Of a stretch of DNA of 20,085 bases, positions 6,281 to 14,783 are shown one piece after another (position 1 is the stretch's first letter; each line of letters starts with the position of its first letter). The stretch spans positions 1 to 20,085 of the forward strand of contig NZ_JARUBN010000004.1 of NCBI RefSeq assembly GCF_029626265.1, read 5' to 3'. The notes below the pieces were generated by a model. That model ran no database searches. It had not been told where the DNA came from and worked only from the letters and a program-made list of their open reading frames with translations. A program made the translations under genes and the position numbers. The DNA comes from Micromonospora sp. WMMD1102 (GTDB lineage: Bacteria > Actinomycetota > Actinomycetes > Mycobacteriales > Micromonosporaceae).

Positions 6281-8628
6281 CCGACAGGTGCAACCGTCCG
6301 GACTGCACCGGGACGGTGGACGAGACCGGCTTCTGTGACACCTGCGACCGCCGGCCGCTGCCCGCCACGACCGGCGGCGGACCGGCGTCCTTCGCCGTCA
6401 CCGGCACCACCGGCTCCGGCTCTGGCTCTGGCTCCACAGCCTCCGGTGGCCCGTCCTGGCTGGTCGGCGGCCTGGTGCCGATGCCGGAGTTGGAACCGGC
6501 CGACCCGGTGAGCCGGTTGCGCGGCGACACCGAGGTGCCCGAGGCGAGCCGGTTCTGCGGCCGGTGCCGGGCCGAGGTCGGCCGGGGGTACGCCGGCCAG
6601 CCCGGCCTGCTGGAGGGCTTCTGCGGCCACTGCACGACGCCGTTCTCGTTCGCCCCGAAGCTGCACCGGGGTGACCTGGTCGCCGACCAGTACGAGGTCG
6701 ACGGCTGTCTGGCCCGGGGCGGCCTCGGCTGGGTCTACCTGGCCCGGGACACCCACCTGGACGGCAATCCGGTCGTCCTCAAGGGACTGATCACCAACAG
6801 CGACGCGGCGCTACGGCTGGCGGTCGCCGAACGGCGCTTCCTGACCACCCTGGACCATCCCAACATCGTCCGGATCTTCAACTCGGTCAACCACCGCGAC
6901 CCGCAGACCGGCGAGCGGGCCGGCTACATCGTGATGGAGTACCTGAACGGCCAGTCCCTCCAGGACGTGCAGGAGGCCGCCGCCCGGGGTGTCGCGCCGC
7001 TGCCGGTCGAGCACGTCCTGGCGTACGGGCACGAGATCCTCGCGGCGATGGAGTACCTGCACGGCCGGGGGCTGCTCTACTGCGACATGAAGCCGGCGAA
7101 CGTGATCCGCTGCCCGGACCGGATCAAGGTGATCGACATCGGTGGCGTACGCCGGATCGACGACGACCAGAGTCCCAAGGTCGGCACCGACTTCTACCAG
7201 GTTCCGCCGGACGAGATCCGCCGGCACGGGCTGACCGTCCGGTCCGACATCCACACCGTCGGCCGGACCCTCCAGGTGCTCTTCGAGGTCAGCGAGGAGG
7301 GGCGCCGGGCGGCGCCGGCCGGGCGGGCCGACGGGATCGCGTTCGGGGTGGAGTCCTTCGTCCGGCTGGTCAACCGGGCCGTCGCCGGGCACGACCGCCG
7401 GTTCGCCACCGCCGCCGAGATGTCGCAGCAGCTCAAGGGGGTACTCCGGGAACTGCTGTCGCTGCGTACCGGCCGGCCGCACCCGGTCCGGTCCACCGTC
7501 TTCGCGCCGACCCCGGTGCTGCTGGACGCCGGGCTCGGCGCCGTGCCGGGGCTGGACGTCTGGATCCGGGGCGAGACCGGGCTGCTCGACATCGCGCCGC
7601 CGTCCCCGTCGTCGGCGGCCGGTGCGCTGCCGCAGCCGGTCGTGGACCCGGACGACGAGGCGGTGGACCTGCTGGCCACCGCCGGTGCGGCGGACCCGCG
7701 CGGACTGGTCGAGAAGTTGGCCAACTCCGGGCTCCGGTCGGTCGAGGTGCGGTTCGCGCTCTGCCGGGCGTACCTGGAAGCGGGTGATCCGGACAGCGCG
7801 GCCGGCGCCCTGGACGCGGCCGTGACCGACCTCGGACCGCTGGCCGACCACGACTGGCGGGTCCGCTGGCACCGCGGCCTGCTCGCGCTGTCCCGGGCGA
7901 CGGGGCCGGCGGCGGAGGCATGGGCGGCCGGGGCCCAGCTCAACGCCGCCGACACCGAGTTCAACGCCGTCTACTCCGACTGTCCCGGCGAGATCGCCCC
8001 GAAGCTCGCTCTCGCCTTCTGCGCCGAGCACCTGGGCGAGCGGTTCCGGGCGGAGCAGCTCTACCAGGCGATCTGGCGGCGGGACCGGAGCGAGGGCAGC
8101 GCCGCGTTCGGGCTGGCCCGGCTGCGGCTGCACGACGGCGACCGGGCCGGGGCGGTGCGGGTGTTGGACGAGGTGCCGAGGGAGACCCTGCACTACGAGC
8201 GGGCCCGGGTCGCGGCGGTCCGCATCCTCTGCGGCCGGCTGCCGGTCGGCGGGCCGAGCGTCGACGACATCGCCGAGGCGCTGCGCCGGCTGCCGGCGCT
8301 GCACCTGGACGGTGGCAACCCGACCGGGGAGGCCAGGGACCGACTGACCGCGCTGGTCCAGGCGGCGGCACTCGGCCTGTTCCGGGACGGCGGCCGGGCC
8401 GGGCCGGGCGAAGGGCACGGCTCCAGGCTCGGCGAAGGGCTTGGCGAGAGGCTCGGCGGAGGGCTCGGCGACCGTGCCGACGTGCTCGGCCCGGAGCCGA
8501 CCGAGGACGGCCTCCGGCGCCGGCTGGAACGGTCGATGCGGGTACTCGCCGGGCAGGCCCGGACGATCGAGGACCACGGTGCCCTGGTGGACCTCGCCAA
8601 CGCGGTACGCCCGAGGACCCCGTGGTGA
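6277..8628 (+). CDS. pknG: PknG-type soluble serine/threonine kinase with rubredoxin and TPR domains
   Basis: The 783-residue protein matches the architecture of mycobacterial PknG along its length. An extra N-terminal zinc motif (CNRPDC, CDTC) and a low-complexity linker precede a rubredoxin-like domain with CGRC (residues 94-97) and CGHC (116-119). The kinase domain follows: glycine loop ARGGLGWVYLA, Lys 169 in VVLKGL, catalytic Asp 270 in YCDMKPANV, and Asp 287 in IDIGGV in place of DFG, as in PknG's DLG. It lacks the arginine of the HRD motif, a PknG trait. The C-terminal half has TPR helices (GELAPKLAL-like EIAPKLALAF) and ends LVDLANAVRPRTPW, very close to PknG's end. No membrane segment. 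PknG controls central nitrogen and carbon metabolism through FHA proteins such as GarA. It sits between a protease and a VWA gene. Confidence 0.93.
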   Translation: MTDRCNRPDCTGTVDETGFCDTCDRRPLPATTGGGPASFAVTGTTGSGSGSGSTASGGPSWLVGGLVPMPELEPADPVSRLRGDTEVPEASRFCGRCRAEVGRGYAGQPGLLEGFCGHCTTPFSFAPKLHRGDLVADQYEVDGCLARGGLGWVYLARDTHLDGNPVVLKGLITNSDAALRLAVAERRFLTTLDHPNIVRIFNSVNHRDPQTGERAGYIVMEYLNGQSLQDVQEAAARGVAPLPVEHVLAYGHEILAAMEYLHGRGLLYCDMKPANVIRCPDRIKVIDIGGVRRIDDDQSPKVGTDFYQVPPDEIRRHGLTVRSDIHTVGRTLQVLFEVSEEGRRAAPAGRADGIAFGVESFVRLVNRAVAGHDRRFATAAEMSQQLKGVLRELLSLRTGRPHPVRSTVFAPTPVLLDAGLGAVPGLDVWIRGETGLLDIAPPSPSSAAGALPQPVVDPDDEAVDLLATAGAADPRGLVEKLANSGLRSVEVRFALCRAYLEAGDPDSAAGALDAAVTDLGPLADHDWRVRWHRGLLALSRATGPAAEAWAAGAQLNAADTEFNAVYSDCPGEIAPKLALAFCAEHLGERFRAEQLYQAIWRRDRSEGSAAFGLARLRLHDGDRAGAVRVLDEVPRETLHYERARVAAVRILCGRLPVGGPSVDDIAEALRRLPALHLDGGNPTGEARDRLTALVQAAALGLFRDGGRAGPGEGHGSRLGEGLGERLGGGLGDRADVLGPEPTEDGLRRRLERSMRVLAGQARTIEDHGALVDLANAVRPRTPW
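8426..8473 (+). repeat. Four 12-bp tandem repeats inside the kinase gene
   Basis: Four imperfect copies of GGCTCGGCGAAG run in frame and encode a Gly/Leu/Arg/Glu-rich stretch (RLGEGLGERLGGGLGDR) near the C-terminus of the PknG-like protein. It lies in a loop between the last conserved TPR helices, where PknG homologues vary in length, and so probably reflects slippage. Confidence 0.75.
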
Positions 8629-8695
8629 CGAGTCCACACGCCGCTGGCGACGGTTCGAGTCCCGGGACGGTGGCGATCCGATGGGAGGTGCCGGC

Positions 8696-10003
8696 GTGAC
8701 GTCAGGTCCCGGCGGGGGAGGCCCGCCACACGCGTTCGGGTTGGAGGTCGTGCAGAACCCGTACCGGTCGACCTCGGACACCGGGATGGCGGTCGTACTC
8801 CGGGTCACGGCCCGGACCCCGGACCGGTCGGCGTTGCCGGCGGCCGGCACGGCCGGGGTGGTGGTACTCGTCGACTGCTCCAGCTCGATGGGCTACCCGC
8901 AGTCCAAGATCGTGGCGGCGAAGCAGGCGACCCGGGCGGCGATCGACACCATCCGGGACGGCAGCAGCTTCGCCATCGTCGCCGGCACCGAAACCGCCCG
9001 GATGGTCTATCCCGACCGGGCGAGGACGGCAGTGGCCAGCGCGAGTACCCGGACGGCGGCGAAGCGGGCGGTCGGGCACCTCTACGCGGGCGGCGGTACC
9101 GCGATGGGGCAGTGGCTGCGGCTGGCGCACCAGCTGCTGGGGCCGTACCCGGACCTGGTGCGGCACGCGATCCTGCTGACCGACGGGCGTAACGAGCACG
9201 AGACAGCGGAGCAGCTCGAAGAGGTGCTGACGAGCAGCGCCGGCACCTTCGTCTGCGACGCCCGGGGCATCGGCGACGACTGGGACCACCGTCAACTGCT
9301 ACGGATCACCTCGGTGCTGCGCGGCACGGCCGAGGCGGTCGGACAGGTCGAGGAGCTGGTCGCCGACTTCGGGTCCATCATGGACAGGGCGATGGGCAAG
9401 CAGGTGCCCGACCTGCGGATCCGGCTCACCACCGCACCCGGGGTACGGGTCCGGTCGGTACGCCAGGAGACGCCGACGCTTGCCGACCTCACCGAGCACG
9501 CGACGGTGCTGGACGACCGCACCACCGAGTTCTACACCGGTTCCTGGTCCGGCGAGGAGAGCCGCGACTTCCTGGTCGACCTGGCGATCGGCTACGTATC
9601 CGCCGGCGAGCGCCCACCGCTGGAGGAGGAACGCCGGGCGGCCCGGGTGGACCTGCTGATGGCCGGCGAGCGGTGCGCCGACCCACGGCCGATCGTGTTG
9701 CGCTGGACCGACGACCCGGTGGCGCCGACCCGGATCGAGCCGGTGCTCGCCCGACACCTGGGCCAGGAGGAGTTGGGCGACGCCGTGGCGGCCGGCTGCG
9801 ACGCGCTGGAGGCGGGGAACCGGAAGCTCGCCGAGGAGCAACTCGGACTCGCCGTCGTCCTGGCGCAGCGGCTCGGCGCCACCGAGGTGCTGCACCGGCT
9901 GGCCGGGCTGGTGGAGATCACCGGCGACTCCGACCACCCTGCACGGCTCAGCCTGGATCCACCGGTGGTTGGTGAGGTGGGCGTGCCGGTGTGTGGGGAT
10001 TGA
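8696..10003 (+). pseudogene. VWA-domain protein, 5' part, interrupted by IS1380-family element
   Basis: The start is GTG at 8696 with GGGAGG at 8683-8688. Residues about 55-230 form a von Willebrand A domain with a complete metal site: DCSSS (Asp 60, Ser 62, Ser 64), Thr 135 in GGGTAMG and Asp 163 in LLTDGRN. A strand-rich region and a helical segment (AAGCDALEAGNRKLAEEQ) follow. Native sequence runs to about residue 421 (SLD); the last 14 residues are read from the end of an inserted IS element. The missing end is found at 11577-11870. It follows the kinase gene by 67 bases and probably belonged to its operon. VWA proteins bind protein partners through the metal ion. The truncated product keeps the VWA domain, so partial function is possible. 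Confidence 0.85.
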
Positions 10004-10098
10004 CCGCCGCTGATGGGTGGGGGTGCTGGGCAGGTCGGGTCTGCCGGTCTGTCCGGCTTGCTCCGTGGTCCTGGTCGTGGTGGTCGGTGTTGGTGTGG

Positions 10099-11469
10099 TT
10101 AGCCGGCGGGTGGGGGCAGGGCGCGGATGCGGTGCAGGGCGGTGAGGAGCGCGTCGGCCCAGGGCCAGGCGCGGGGTAGGTGTAGGTGCAGGCGGCGGGC
10201 GGTGCGGGTGAGGCGTGCGCCGACGGTGTAGATCTTGCGGCGGACGGTCTTGGCGGTGACGCGGGGCAGGCTGAGGCCGAGGCGGGCGGTCCAGCGGGTC
10301 AGGTTGTGGGCGATGGTGTTCAGGACCAGCCAGGCGGCGTTGCCGCCGAAGCTTTTGGTGGGTAGGTGGGCCAGGCCCATGCCGTGTTTGAGGTCGCGGA
10401 TGGCTAGTTCGACCTCGGCGTGGCGGCGGTGGTCGGCTTCCAGGTCGAGCATCGGCCCGTCGCGGTCGGTGATGAACGGGTGGTAGTCGTAGACGGGGAA
10501 CAGAGCCTGTTGGGCGGCGCGGCCGGTGTTGCGGGCCAACGCGTCGGTGCAGGGGGTGCGGCGCACGATCAGCCGGACCGGGGCCGGGTTGGGCCGGTCG
10601 TGGCCGTGGGTGTCCTGGGTGAACGGGGTCCAGGTGATCTCGGTGACGGCGGCGCCGGGTAGGAAGTAGTCGATCGGAGTCCAGGCGGTGTCGTCGATGG
10701 CGGGGATGACGTGTTTCAGGTTGCCGATCATGCGGGCGCCGATGGAGAACCGCACTCCGGCGGCCCGGCAGGCGGCGACCACGTCGTGCAGGTAGAACCC
10801 GGAATCCATCCGGAACACGAGGTTCCCGGCTGCGCCGGCGGCCCGCACACGGCCGATGGTCTCCTTGATGAACACCGGCGCGGCGGTGGCGTCGTTGGAC
10901 CGGCCCCGCCGCAGTCGGGCGTGCGCGACGTCGCCGGTGCCGGCGATCACCGCGAGCAGGGGGTGATAGCCCCGCCGTCCGGTGCGCATCACCTCCCGCG
11001 CGCCGGCTTTGCCCAGCCCGTACGTCTCACACAGCGTGGAGTCGATGTCCACCGTCACCGACTCGGTCAGGCCGGGTGACGCCCCGGCGGCGACCGCCCG
11101 GGCCAGCAGCCGGCGGGCGACCACATCGAGTTGCCGGGCGTGGTTGAACCCGAACGCCCGCAGAAACGACCCGACCGTCGAGGGCGCCGCCACCCGGTGA
11201 CCCAGCACCGCCTGGGTCGACCCGGCCCGCAACGCGGCCACATCATCGATGCAGTCCCCACCGGCCAGCAGCGAGTGGATCACCGTCAGGCACTTGTCGT
11301 CCGGATGCGCGCCCAGACTGCCCGGCACCGTCACATGCTCCCGCAACAGCCCAGGCAGACCCAGCCGCTGCCCCAACGACGCCGCCACCAGCAGACCCGC
11401 ATCCGACACGGCATTACCGTCATCCGCGCTGACAACAAGCCGATCCAAGCTGTGCGATGCTGACACCAC
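10099..11469 (-). CDS. IS1380-family transposase
   Basis: The 456-residue protein is full length and has the features of the IS1380 family. The helical N-terminus contains FGFNHARQLDVVARRLLA. The catalytic acidic residues are probably Asp 141 or 143 in TVDIDST, Asp 222 in FRMDSGFY and Glu 354 in AEVELAIRDLK. The C-terminal signature GGNAAWLVLNTIAHNLTRW is typical. The start is GTG at 11469 with an AAGGAG ribosome site seven bases upstream at 11477-11482; that site lies in one arm of a 20-base inverted repeat. No frameshift or stop is seen, so the enzyme may be active. It is transcribed against the surrounding operon. Confidence 0.93.
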   Translation of the reverse strand: MVSASHSLDRLVVSADDGNAVSDAGLLVAASLGQRLGLPGLLREHVTVPGSLGAHPDDKCLTVIHSLLAGGDCIDDVAALRAGSTQAVLGHRVAAPSTVGSFLRAFGFNHARQLDVVARRLLARAVAAGASPGLTESVTVDIDSTLCETYGLGKAGAREVMRTGRRGYHPLLAVIAGTGDVAHARLRRGRSNDATAAPVFIKETIGRVRAAGAAGNLVFRMDSGFYLHDVVAACRAAGVRFSIGARMIGNLKHVIPAIDDTAWTPIDYFLPGAAVTEITWTPFTQDTHGHDRPNPAPVRLIVRRTPCTDALARNTGRAAQQALFPVYDYHPFITDRDGPMLDLEADHRRHAEVELAIRDLKHGMGLAHLPTKSFGGNAAWLVLNTIAHNLTRWTARLGLSLPRVTAKTVRRKIYTVGARLTRTARRLHLHLPRAWPWADALLTALHRIRALPPPAG

Positions 11470-11539
11470 GAGGGTGCTCCTTGGGTAGGTGAATCATTGG
11501 TGTGGTAACCACGATTTTCCCTGCCCAGGAAGCACCCTC
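11470..11539 (-). promoter_or_regulatory. Inverted repeat covering the transposase ribosome site
   Basis: The bases at 11470-11489 and 11520-11539 are imperfect inverted copies, about 20 bases each (GAGGGTGCT...CCTTGGGTAGG against GAGGGTGCTTCCTGGGCAGG). The AAGGAG ribosome site of the transposase lies inside the arm next to the gene. RNA made from outside the element would contain both arms and could fold to hide the ribosome site. RNA started within the 30-base loop would not. Confidence 0.6.
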
Positions 11540-11576
11540 ACTCGTTCAACACGCCTCACCCCGACCACACCCCGGT

Positions 11577-11870
11577 GGATTCAGGCTCAGGCAGGACTGG
11601 ACCCGCAGCGCGCTGCTCCGGGTCGCGGTCAGTTCGGTGATGGTCGGCGACGCGGAGCCGCCCTGGGATCCCCCGCACCCCGGGCCCGCACCCCGGTCGC
11701 CGCTGCCGGCCGAGGCGGAGCCGGGGACGGAGCCCGCCGCCGTGCCGACACCCCGGGGCGGTGCCGACCAGGTCTGTCCATGCGGGCGGATCTCGCCACC
11801 CGAGGCGGCGGCGTGTGAGGCGTGCCGCCGGCCGTTCGAGGCGGCGACGGCCGGCGGCGAGGTGAACTGA
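11577..11870 (+). pseudogene. VWA-domain protein, detached 3' part with zinc ribbon
   Basis: Immediately beyond the IS element a coding frame continues to 11870. It starts GFRLRQDWTRSALLRVAVSS, passes through a Pro-rich linker and ends with a small zinc-ribbon-like motif, CPCGRISPPEAAACEAC. Its stop codon overlaps the ATG of the next gene (TGATG at 11868-11872), just as expected for the last part of the VWA gene in this operon. Joined to the 5' part it would give a protein of about 520 residues. The frame is also open leftwards into the IS end to a GTG at 11502, so translation restart there is conceivable but unproven. Confidence 0.7.
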
Positions 11871-13009
11871 TGACGACGGCGCCGACCGGGCCGACCCGGG
11901 CGAGCACCACCCGGCGTACCCTGCTGCGCCTGCTCGGCGCCCTGCTGGGCGTGACGGCGCTGGTGCTGGCCGGCTCGCTCGCCGTGGTCTGGGGCACCCA
12001 CCGCACCGCCGACACCGTACGCGGCCGGAGCCTGCCCTCGGTGATGGAGCTGTCCGCCGTGCGTACCGCACTGGTCCGGGCCGACACGGCGGCGATCACC
12101 AGCTTCCAGACCCGGCAGGCCGGCCTCGTCGGGCCGGGCGAGGAGTACCAGAACCAGATCGCCGCCGCCAGCCAGAGCCTGGCCCAGGCCGCCGAGGACA
12201 TCGGCTCCGGCGGCGCCGGCAGCCGGCAGATCCAGGTGGTCGAGGGGCTGCTCGTCACGTACGTCGGGCTGATGGGGCAGGCGGACGCGCACTACCGGCA
12301 GAGCGGGCCGGGCGGCCTCGCCACCGCCTACGCCTGGTACGCCTCCCGCCTGCTGCACTCCGACGGCGGCATCCTGGCCCTGCTCGACAGCCTGCTGGCG
12401 GCGGAGAGCGAGGCGCTGGAGGCGAGGCTCTCGTCCGGCTGGCTGAGCCCCGGCGCCACGCTACTCTGGCTGGTGCCGGCGCTGCTGCTGCTCGCCCTGC
12501 TCGTCGGCACCCAGGTCTTCGTGCGCCGCCGGTTCCGCCGGGCGGTCAACTGGGGACTGGCCGCCGCCACGGTGCTGCTGGTGCTGCTCACCGCCGGCAC
12601 GTCGTTCGTGCTCGTCTCGAAGGGCCAACTCGCCGACGCGCACGGGGAGCTGGCGGAGGTCCGCCGGCTGTCGGCGGAGCAGTCCACCGGCGCCGACCGG
12701 GAGGGGGTCGCCGCACTCGACGAACTGCTCGCCGACTTCTGCCCGCCGACGGACGGCTGCCAGGTCACCAGCGACGTGTTCCGCACCGGTACGGCCGCCG
12801 GTTCGCCGGACGCGGTGTCGTCCCCGGCGCTTCCGGCGGCGGACCCGGACGTGCTGCGCCGCGCCGAGGAGGTCGACGACCAGGCCGCACTGGCCACCGC
12901 GGCGACCTCGGGTGCCTTCGTCGTACTGCTGCTGACGTCCCCGTTTCCGTTCCTCGTCTGGCTGGGGCTGCGGCCGCGGATCGAGGAATACCGGTACCGG
13001 TCGAGATGA
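11870..13009 (+). CDS. GlnX-like four-helix membrane sensor protein
   Basis: The 379-residue protein has four membrane segments at about residues 20-41, 195-218, 226-250 and 345-368. The first extracellular part (42-194) is a helical bundle resembling the ligand-sensing region of chemoreceptors, with ELSAVRTALVRADTAAI and EEYQNQIAAASQSLAQ. A second extracellular part (251-344) holds two cysteines (FCPPTDGC) that may pair. The size and helix pattern match mycobacterial GlnX, which passes a signal from a periplasmic binding protein to PknG. The ATG overlaps the end of the split VWA gene, and the stop overlaps the start of the binding-protein gene (ATGA at 13006). The link to PknG is inferred from gene order. 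Confidence 0.75.
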   Translation: MTTAPTGPTRASTTRRTLLRLLGALLGVTALVLAGSLAVVWGTHRTADTVRGRSLPSVMELSAVRTALVRADTAAITSFQTRQAGLVGPGEEYQNQIAAASQSLAQAAEDIGSGGAGSRQIQVVEGLLVTYVGLMGQADAHYRQSGPGGLATAYAWYASRLLHSDGGILALLDSLLAAESEALEARLSSGWLSPGATLLWLVPALLLLALLVGTQVFVRRRFRRAVNWGLAAATVLLVLLTAGTSFVLVSKGQLADAHGELAEVRRLSAEQSTGADREGVAALDELLADFCPPTDGCQVTSDVFRTGTAAGSPDAVSSPALPAADPDVLRRAEEVDDQAALATAATSGAFVVLLLTSPFPFLVWLGLRPRIEEYRYRSR

Positions 13010-14397
13010 GGCAACGGATGCGACGAACGCTCGCCAAGCTGGTCCTGCTGCCGGTGCTCGCCGTCGGGCTGGGCCTCGGCGGCTGCCTGGGCCAGCCCGA
13101 CGAGGAGACGGTCACCGTGCTGGCCTCCTGGACCGGTGCCGAGGAGGAGAGCTTCCGGGCGGTGCTGCGCGAGTTCGAGGAGCGGTTCGGCGTCGACGTC
13201 GACTACCGGGGCACCCGGGCGGTCCGGCAGATCCTCCTGGCCGAGGTGCAGAAGGGCACCCCGCCGGACGTCGCCGTGCTGCCGACGGTGAGCGAACTGG
13301 CGGCGTACCTGCGCCGGGGCGTACTCCGGCCGCTCGACGCCGATCCCGCCTCGTCGATGAGCCCGCAGTGGCGCGCACTGGCCCAACTCAACGGCGGTGG
13401 CGGCCTGGACGTCGTGCCGATCAAGGCCGACCTGAAGAGCCTGGTCTGGTATGTGCCGGGGCGGGTGCCGTTCGGCGCGGCCGGGCCGCCGCAGGACTGG
13501 GCGGCGCTTGTCGAGACCAGCCGGTCGCTGGCACGGGCTGGGCAGACCCCGTGGTGTCTGGGGATGAGCGCCACCCCGGGCTCCGGCTGGCCGGGAACGG
13601 ACTGGATCGAGGACATCCTGCTGCACCGCTCGGGCGCGGCGGCCTACGACGCCTGGTCGGCCGGGCGGCTCGGCTGGACCTCGTCCGAGGTACGGGCGGC
13701 CTGGAACGCCTGGGGCGACCTGGTCGGCTTCCCGGGGATGGTCCGGGGCGGCAGCGCCGCCGCCCTGCTGACCGAGTTCACCGACGCCGGCCGGCCGATG
13801 TTCACCGGATCGCCCGGCTGCCTCCTCGAACACCAGGCGTCGTTCGTGATCGGGATGCGGGCCGGCTATCTCGAAGGCGAGTCGAGCGGCACCGTCCGGG
13901 CGGCGGACGTGCTCGGTGCGGACTACTTCCCCTTCCCGGTCTTCGCCGGTGCCGGCCCGGCCGGGCGGGACGGTTCGATGGCCTCGGCCGACTTCGCCGG
14001 TCTGTTCAGCGACAAGCCGGCGGCCCGTCGCCTGATCGAGTTCCTCGCCACCGACCAGGCCCAGCGGATCTGGCAGGGTGGCAGCGCCGGCAGCTTCTTC
14101 TCGGTCAACCGGGACGTCCGGCCCGACGACGACACCGCCGCGCCGGACACTGTGGACCGGCGGCCGGAGGTGAGCAGGAGGATCGCGGAGACCCTGACGG
14201 CGAGCCGGAGTCCACTCTGCCTCGATGCCTCGGACGTGATGCCGAGCGCGATGGCGAACGCCTTCCAGACCGCCGTACTCGAATATCTCCAGTATGGCGC
14301 GGAGCGGCTGGACTCGCTGCTGGGGGACCTGGAACGGCTCCGCGTCGCCATCCCGCCCGACGAGTGGCTGCCGGGTGCGTGCAGCGCACCGGTTTAG
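13006..14397 (+). CDS. Lipoprotein, family 1 extracellular solute-binding protein
   Basis: This 463-residue protein has a lipoprotein signal: basic start, hydrophobic stretch and lipobox LGGC with the modified Cys at 27. The mature part follows the family 1 (sugar-type) solute-binding pattern: VTVLASWTGAEEESFRAVLR, a linker with GTPPDVAVLP, then PQDWAALVETSRSLA and a late NAFQTAVLEYLQ helix. No transporter permease or ATPase is next to it, so it probably senses rather than imports. In mycobacteria the matching position is held by GlnH, a family 3 amino-acid binder. Here the ligand cannot be read from sequence. Start ATG overlaps the previous stop; no separate ribosome site needed. It ends the operon. 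Confidence 0.88.
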   Translation: MRQRMRRTLAKLVLLPVLAVGLGLGGCLGQPDEETVTVLASWTGAEEESFRAVLREFEERFGVDVDYRGTRAVRQILLAEVQKGTPPDVAVLPTVSELAAYLRRGVLRPLDADPASSMSPQWRALAQLNGGGGLDVVPIKADLKSLVWYVPGRVPFGAAGPPQDWAALVETSRSLARAGQTPWCLGMSATPGSGWPGTDWIEDILLHRSGAAAYDAWSAGRLGWTSSEVRAAWNAWGDLVGFPGMVRGGSAAALLTEFTDAGRPMFTGSPGCLLEHQASFVIGMRAGYLEGESSGTVRAADVLGADYFPFPVFAGAGPAGRDGSMASADFAGLFSDKPAARRLIEFLATDQAQRIWQGGSAGSFFSVNRDVRPDDDTAAPDTVDRRPEVSRRIAETLTASRSPLCLDASDVMPSAMANAFQTAVLEYLQYGAERLDSLLGDLERLRVAIPPDEWLPGACSAPV

Positions 14398-14783
14398 CGG
14401 CGTACCCGCTTAGCGGCGGCGCACCGGTTTGGTGGCCGCGCATTCGTAGCCGGTCGGCACGGACCACGGGGACGGCCCGCGCACCGGTACCCTGTGACCC
14501 GTGATCGGTGGCGACCCCGGGCGCGACTGCGGTGACCTCCCCGGCCCGGAGCCGGCCCGCCCGACGACGCCGTACGCTCGGCGCGGCGGTGCTGGAGTCC
14601 GTAGCCGTGATCGGCCCCGCCGCCGTTGACCGGCCGCCAGTTCGCGATGGCCCCGCCGACCGCCAGCGCGGCGACGACCAGGGTGCCGGCGCCGGCTCGC
14701 AGACCCAACCGCTGCACGGGACCGGGCGGCGTCCGGTGACTGGCGACCGGATCAGAACCGGGTCGCCCGGCCGGCCCGGTCAT
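14398..14783 (-). pseudogene. Small membrane protein gene, probably frameshifted and truncated
   Basis: An ATG at 14783 overlaps the stop of the upstream gene (ATGA). The first 55 residues look genuine: a polar N-terminus, then one membrane segment (GTLVVAALAVGGAIANWRPV). After NGGG the frame turns into Arg-rich sequence of poor coding character. The neighbouring frame then reads GPITATDSSTAAPSV and LRAGEVTAVAPGVAT with good codon use. A one-base change in the GGCGGCGGGG run around 14620-14640 would explain this. The similarity fades before the convergent lipoprotein gene ends at 14397, so the 3' end also seems lost. A sequencing error at the G-run is an alternative. Confidence 0.45.

Larger units (their letters stand above)
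9959..11578 (-). mobile_element. IS1380-family insertion sequence, about 1.6 kb
   Basis: The element contains one intact transposase gene and splits the VWA gene. Both edges begin with CCACCGG read inwards (9959-9965 and, on the minus strand, 11578-11572), followed by further loosely matching sequence (GGTGAGG-like and GGGTGCT...GGGCAGG), so imperfect terminal repeats are likely. The flanks read GGATCC on the left and GGATTC on the right if the element begins at ACCGG, which may be a diverged target duplication. The exact ends are uncertain by a few bases. Confidence 0.75.

Noticed and set aside
5110..6756. 548-codon open frame on the minus strand
   Set aside because: Antisense to the protease and the kinase N-terminus, full of Ser/Arg/Ala runs typical of shadow frames.
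8441..8695. Upstream in-frame extension of the VWA gene
   Set aside because: It overlaps the kinase C-terminus, and the GTG at 8696 has a strong GGGAGG ribosome site.
6811..8850. 679-codon open frame on the minus strand
   Set aside because: It is antisense to the clearly assigned PknG-like kinase; its content is Arg/Pro/Gly-rich with no motifs.
10235..11488. Several plus-strand open frames inside the IS element
   Set aside because: They are antisense to the intact transposase and show no domains.
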